From positions 12,947,501-13,011,500 of the forward strand of contig NC_091107.1 of the NCBI RefSeq assembly GCF_024713975.1: 64,000 nucleotides of DNA. The letters are read 5' to 3'. A program made the position numbers and the translations under genes. Position 1 is the stretch's first letter; each line of letters opens with the position of its first letter. The notes below the pieces were generated by a model. That model made no database searches, was not told the origin of the DNA, and saw only the letters and a list, made by a program, of their open reading frames with translations. Source of the DNA: Paralichthys olivaceus. Its lineage: Eukaryota > Chordata > Actinopteri > Pleuronectiformes > Paralichthyidae. This document shows, in pieces, positions 59,408 through 64,000 of the stretch.

Positions 59408-61283
59408 GACCCCGTCTCACATCTCGACCGCAGCACCTGCTGGGAGACACAGGACAGCGCTGACAGCTCATTGGACACACCAACATATCCTCGGTTCATG
59501 CATTTATAAATGTTATTGTATTGTAATAGATTTTCTTACCAAACACTGGATTGATATTAATGTGTCGATAGATTGTATGTTGATGTTGGAATTGATAATT
59601 TTTTCTTGAACTGGATCTAACCTTTTAAAGAACAAACCTTTTTAGTGTTTTTATTCTTTATTCTTTTGATTATTTTAGTATAAAAGGTAAGGGTTAGAAG
59701 GTAATGGTAAGAATTCAAATCAAAATTACACCCTTTGTGATTTTGATGTTTTTGCTTTGTTGTATATTGAGCCATTTGTAATTTGCAATTCACATTCTTA
59801 ACAAATACAACAAATACTTATCCTGTATAAACCATCACATGAATCCACAAATTCAGGGGTCACTTCTGTGGTTTCTATGTAAGTTAACTGTTCTTACTAT
59901 TGCAGAGAGATCTTATATGGCCTACAGCAACAAGTAGTTTGTTCCTTTTTAGATTTTTAACAGAACTTTCATTTACTCAGGTCATCATTGTGTTGCTGGT
60001 CTGAGATAGACTCTTTAAGTCTCATAATGAACTTAAGATTTCACTTTTGCACAGAATAAGGACTGTGGATATTGTTCTGCATCACTATGAAAGTTGTTTT
60101 AAGAGCTGCATCTCTTTGCAGCCTCCTCACAGTGAGAGAGTATTAATACAACAAATCAGCAACTGAGAATACAAGAATTGAAAACTTCAATGTTTTTCTA
60201 AGTAATAATTTTAAAATCTTGACAAAACTGTGAAATCAGACAAAAATGAATTATGGCACTTATAAAAGGTGACATGCGTATAAGTAAATATGTAAATAAA
60301 CTAAAAATATTTGAGTGAATGAGTTCCTTATTTTCAAGCACAAAGAAAAGTAATTTGTTTGCAGAGCAGCGTCCTGGTTTTCTAACAGCAGGGAACATCC
60401 TCAACACTCATGAACCACAATAAATAACAATATGGCATCAAAGCATCTTACCATGGGGTTGTGGATGGTTTTTCTTGTCCCTTGGTTCGAAGTGTGTCAT
60501 TCTGTCTTCACGTCAGCACGGTGAAAAGGAGCGGTGACAGTGGAGTGAAAGCTGTCTCATCCAAACCAAACAAACTTTCTGCTGACCTGCTGCAGTCGTG
60601 TGTGGGACAGTGACAGTGGTCATCTCTGCAGGGAGCAATTCACTCTGAAAACAAATCTCTCTGGTCCAAATCACAGCTTGAGCCATGAGAGGATTTGGTC
60701 AGCAGATTTACTCCTGTCGTCCAATCACAGGCCCCGTGTCGGTTGTTTGACATCCAATTGTTTTATTTCAGGATGTCTTGGTCTTGATGTCATTGTCTTC
60801 AGGTCAGTAGCTGTCTCTATGGAATATGTATTTCTAACTAAGGATGCAACTGATAAGCTCTTTGATTATCGATTAGCAAGATGATAGGGCCCTGTTTTTC
60901 TTCAGAAAATAGAAGAAACATCCCAATGTCAAGTCTTCAATCTTTATCTGAGTCCAAAACAAAAAAAAGTCAACTAACAGAAAAAAACAAATGCTCCTTT
61001 ATGGAGAAGCAAAATATTGACGTATAAGAATTCTGAGTGATCAAGATACATTTACATATTTGTGATTCATTTCATGCTGATGAATTAAATCAAAATGTAA
61101 ATACGAAGCTTTTCAGTTTCTTCCATACACTGTCATAACTATCCCCCCCAAACATTTTAACTGCTAGCTGTAGTCAGTTGTTCTTATTTTTGATGACAGC
61201 ATGTCAGTTCCTGCCGTCCATTAACATCTTATATATGACCTGGATTAATAGTAAAACAAGACACTCTGCATTTGATTTGAAAG

Positions 61284-61286
<3 letters not shown>

Positions 61287-61335
<49 letters not shown>

Positions 61336-61337
61336 AC
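61287..61337. repeat. (CA)n microsatellite
   Basis: CA tract of about 50 bases with one TA interruption. Confidence 0.95.
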
Positions 61338-62730
61338 ACTATTATCACAGATGGCATCATCTGGATAGTGGGTGGGTGGAGTGGTGGGGGTGTAACCCAG
61401 ATATGGAGGCTTAAATCTTCATAAGTCGCACACCATGAAACTCAGTCATGATGGGTTGAAAGGACAAGTTAACGTCTCATTTTTTCATGAATACTATATA
61501 TGAATTTGAAGCAGCAGAATAAGGAATATTTTGACTTTTAGGAAGATGCTTTCTTGATGAGAGTCAGAGGACACAGAGGCTGTTAGCTTAGCATTAATAA
61601 AACAACTGGACTTTTGTTGTCACAGCTCATTTAAATGTTAAACTTTAACATTTGCCTTAAACAGAAAAAGTGTTGATTATTGAGCTTTAGAATTTGTTTC
61701 TTAATGTTAAGCTAATTGGTTCCTTTTGCCATACATGTAGGTAACTGAACAAGCTTATTTCCCCCCAAGTCCAGTGGCGCCCGAGCCTGTGGTTTTTAAA
61801 TCTACTCTAAAAGTGACATGGAGCCACTTGAGATTGTGGAGAGAAGATAAAACTAAAACTGACAATGATTTTCAATTTTGTAATTTACTGTAATGTCCCA
61901 TTTTATATTAAGGCAGGTGCAGGGTGGTAAAGAAAAGGAGAGTGTATAATAACATCCCATAAAAATTATAACGTAGTACAAAAGCTTTGTTTGACTAAAA
62001 CAAGACAATGGCTAACATGAGGCAAAAGTGAGGCAGAATCAGTTTTGATGCAAAATAGATTAAATGCAAGATACAGGATCAAATATTACAATAATTCATT
62101 AACAGGCAGAAAATTCAGAGGAAATGGAGCATCTTTTTTATATTTAAAAAAAATCTTAAAGAAGTGCACAAAGTTTAAAACATCCCAATGATCAGGAAAC
62201 AATAGTGAAGACAAAAATACATATTACAGATAACCTGCCACATAATACTAGACAAAATTTCAACAAATCAAAACATTCATAACAAGATTAAAAAATATTA
62301 AATCCAGGAAGTTTCATGCTATGGAAACTGTTTATTCCCTCCTCATTTCTAAAAATTTCGATCATCATTGTTTATTTTGAAATTTAAAAGCTGTTTAGTG
62401 ACCATCTCTAGGTGCATTTACTGATAGTGTCAGTTCACTGTTATATTTCACTGAGGGGTCTTCACATTTTGGACGGTGCCATAATCTCTTGGCCAGCTCA
62501 GAAGTATTAACCCCAATACAGCACTTACCCTCCCCATTATCGCCACCATTGACATGATGCAGCCGACCAGCAGCTCACCCACTTACTGCTCACACTGACA
62601 CCTCCATCATCCATTTCACACCCACACCCACACTGCCTCTCCTCGGATATTTGTCCCCACATTATGGCTTTCTCCTACTCGATATTGATCACTGTCAATG
62701 CTTTGCCAGTTATTACCGAGTGAGAGGGAG

Positions 62731-62731
62731 C

Positions 62732-62772
<41 letters not shown>
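62731..62772. repeat. (CA)n microsatellite
   Basis: Pure CA tract of about 40 bases. Confidence 0.95.
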
Positions 62773-62774
<2 letters not shown>

Positions 62775-62816
62775 CTGTAAACTATCAAAATAAAGATTTT
62801 AAATCATCAAGAAGCT

Positions 62817-63045
62817 TTAAAGGGATAGTTCACCCAAAACTCACCATTACGGAGGGGTGGGTGAAGTGTTTGAGTCTACAAAACACTTTTCACACATTTC
62901 AGGAGTAAACAGCCCCAATTCAATACCATGGAGGTAAATGGTGACCGATTTTTCAAATGTCAAATAACTAAAGAAAAAACAGAACATGCCTCCATACTGC
63001 TCCTGTGGTGTCATCCAACTGTCCTTAAGCCCCAAATTCATTTTT
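62817..63045. repeat. MITE-like teleost repeat (family C, copy 2)
   Basis: Begins TTTAAAGGGATAGTTCACCC, then TGAAGTGTTTGAGTCTACAA and AACACTTTTCACACATTTC, shared with 16612-16745. Immediately followed by a family D fragment (63044-63190). Confidence 0.6.
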
Positions 63046-63190
63046 TGAACACTTTCCCAGGAAATGATTCATGGATCTTGATGTAAAAAATATGGTTCAT
63101 TTAAAGAACTGATTAGTATAAATTTGTGAAATTTGGTGCTAATGGATTGAATTTAAAGGGAATGTTGGGTTTGATGGAGCTTTGCAGCAA
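63044..63190 (+). repeat. Dispersed repeat family D, fragment
   Basis: CACTTTCCCAGGAAATGATT, CATGGATCTTGATG, AATTTGGTGCTAATGGATTG. Confidence 0.5.
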
Positions 63191-63476
63191 TTTTAAAGTT
63201 TTGACACGTTAGAGACTAACACTAACTTTGTGATTGTCCAAATATCCAACATCAGCTGATCGCTCCTTGAAATCATCAGGAATCTGAAATTAAGGAAAAA
63301 TATAACATTGTGCTGTGGTGTTTAACTTGTTAGTTCATCTGCAACCTGTTAGAATGTGTTTTATAAACATGTCCAGGCTACAGGTACAGTGTGACCCTCA
63401 AATGCTCAAACTTTTCACTTGGTGCCATCTGTTGGTAATTGTTGGTAGTACAACTGGAAGATGAGCAGTGGGTTAA

Positions 63477-63647
63477 AGGTCCAGTGTGTAAGATTTAGGT
63501 GAAAGGGATCTATTGGCACAAATTGAATATAAATTAATCCTTGCAATGTTCTCACTGGTTTTTTCATCTGAATTGTACAGTTTTTTTATGTTTAGAATGG
63601 GAGGGTAAGGTGATGGGTATTCAGCTGCAACATGCAAATTCACCACC
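63477..63647. repeat. MITE-like family A, truncated copy
   Basis: Preceded by TTAA (63473-63476); starts AGGTCCAGTGTGTAAGATTT and runs through GGTGAAAGGGATCTATTGGC and CAGCTGCAACATGCAAATTC. The right end is missing. Confidence 0.7.
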
Positions 63648-63861
63648 TTTTAGATTATTTTACACATTTATAAATAAATCAGGCAACATGGTTGTAAACC
63701 ATCTTGAACTACAGACCAAAGTAATTCACTTAACTATGAATACGTATCAAATGCTGCTCTGTCCTGGTGTTTAATGTATTATTTCATTGTTATTTTTCTT
63801 TGAGAAAAGTGATCTGAGGTTTGCACAAAAACAACATTTAAATGAATATATTTCTTCTTTA

Positions 63862-63975
63862 GATCTGATCCTGCTCTGTGGTGAGAGCGATGAAGAGGAT
63901 GTTGAAGAGCTTGTGACACCTGTTGAGTCTGACTCTTCTCCTGAGCTTGTATTTCTCAAACAACCTTTGACCTGA
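63862..63975 (+). CDS. Possible terminal coding exon of an unrecognised gene (acidic)
   Basis: After TTTCTTCTTTAG (acceptor-like, ends 63861) comes an open stretch encoding about 37 residues: LILLCGESDEEDVEELVTPV then ESDSSPELVFLKQPLT and a stop. The strongly acidic Ser/Asp/Glu composition and GC content above the AT-rich flanks suggest real coding sequence, but I do not recognise it. No upstream exon is identified. A fragment of the acidic N-terminal region of a DNA-transposase-derived gene is an alternative, but no catalytic part is in view. Confidence 0.25.
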   Translation, partial: DLILLCGESDEEDVEELVTPVESDSSPELVFLKQPLT

Positions 63976-64000
63976 GTAATATACAAATACTTTTGTGAAA

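Larger units (their letters stand above)
60520..63780. other. 5' flank of wasf3 and gene-free interval
   Basis: The wasf3 leader exon starts at 60452 and extends to an unknown transcription start, perhaps near 60.6 kb. Beyond that no gene is seen. Contents are two CA microsatellites, a fragment at 61560-61605 (GAGGCTGTTAGCTTAGCATT) of a common fish repeat, family C and D repeats, and a truncated family A element. Confidence 0.5.

Overview
The window is vertebrate nuclear DNA from a ray-finned (teleost) fish. Genes are multi-exon with GT-AG introns, CA/TG and GATA/GACA microsatellites are abundant, and several short interspersed repeats of familiar teleost type recur. I reconstructed coding exons by hand from splice phase and from remembered family sequences. 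No database search was run, so gene names are recognitions rather than search results.

Left half (about 1-33.6 kb). The 5' end of a MAP7-domain microtubule-associated protein gene (map7d2-like, minus strand, runs off the left edge) lies head to head with pdha1 (pyruvate dehydrogenase E1 alpha, 11 exons, 390 aa). Next come an intronless, internally shortened retrocopy of the centriolar gene cep128, then prdx4 (7 exons, 264 aa), sat1 (6 exons, 169 aa) and zfx (7 coding exons, 746 aa), all on the plus strand. Human MAP7D2, PDHA1, PRDX4, SAT1 and ZFX all lie in Xp22, so this is a conserved block.

Right half (about 34.7-60.5 kb). All genes here are on the minus strand: a small secreted lipocalin of the ptgds type (6 exons, 182 aa), zdhhc23 (palmitoyltransferase, 4 coding exons, 390 aa), atp6v1a (V-ATPase catalytic subunit A, 14 coding exons, 617 aa) and wasf3 (WAVE3, 8 coding exons, 467 aa). 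Human ZDHHC23 and ATP6V1A are neighbours on 3q13, while WASF3 is on 13q12. The window therefore joins segments that are separate in human.

The genes are housekeeping or signalling genes (mitochondrial carbon entry, ER peroxide handling, polyamine turnover, transcription, acidification, actin nucleation). Nothing suggests they act as one pathway. The most unusual items are the cep128 retrocopy with 552 open codons, and a zfx whose eleventh zinc finger is replaced by a Ser/Pro-rich linker. No CRISPR array, tRNA, rRNA, retrovirus or capsid-bearing element was recognised. Intergenic DNA is mostly AT-rich with scattered MITE/SINE-like pieces and LINE-type tails.
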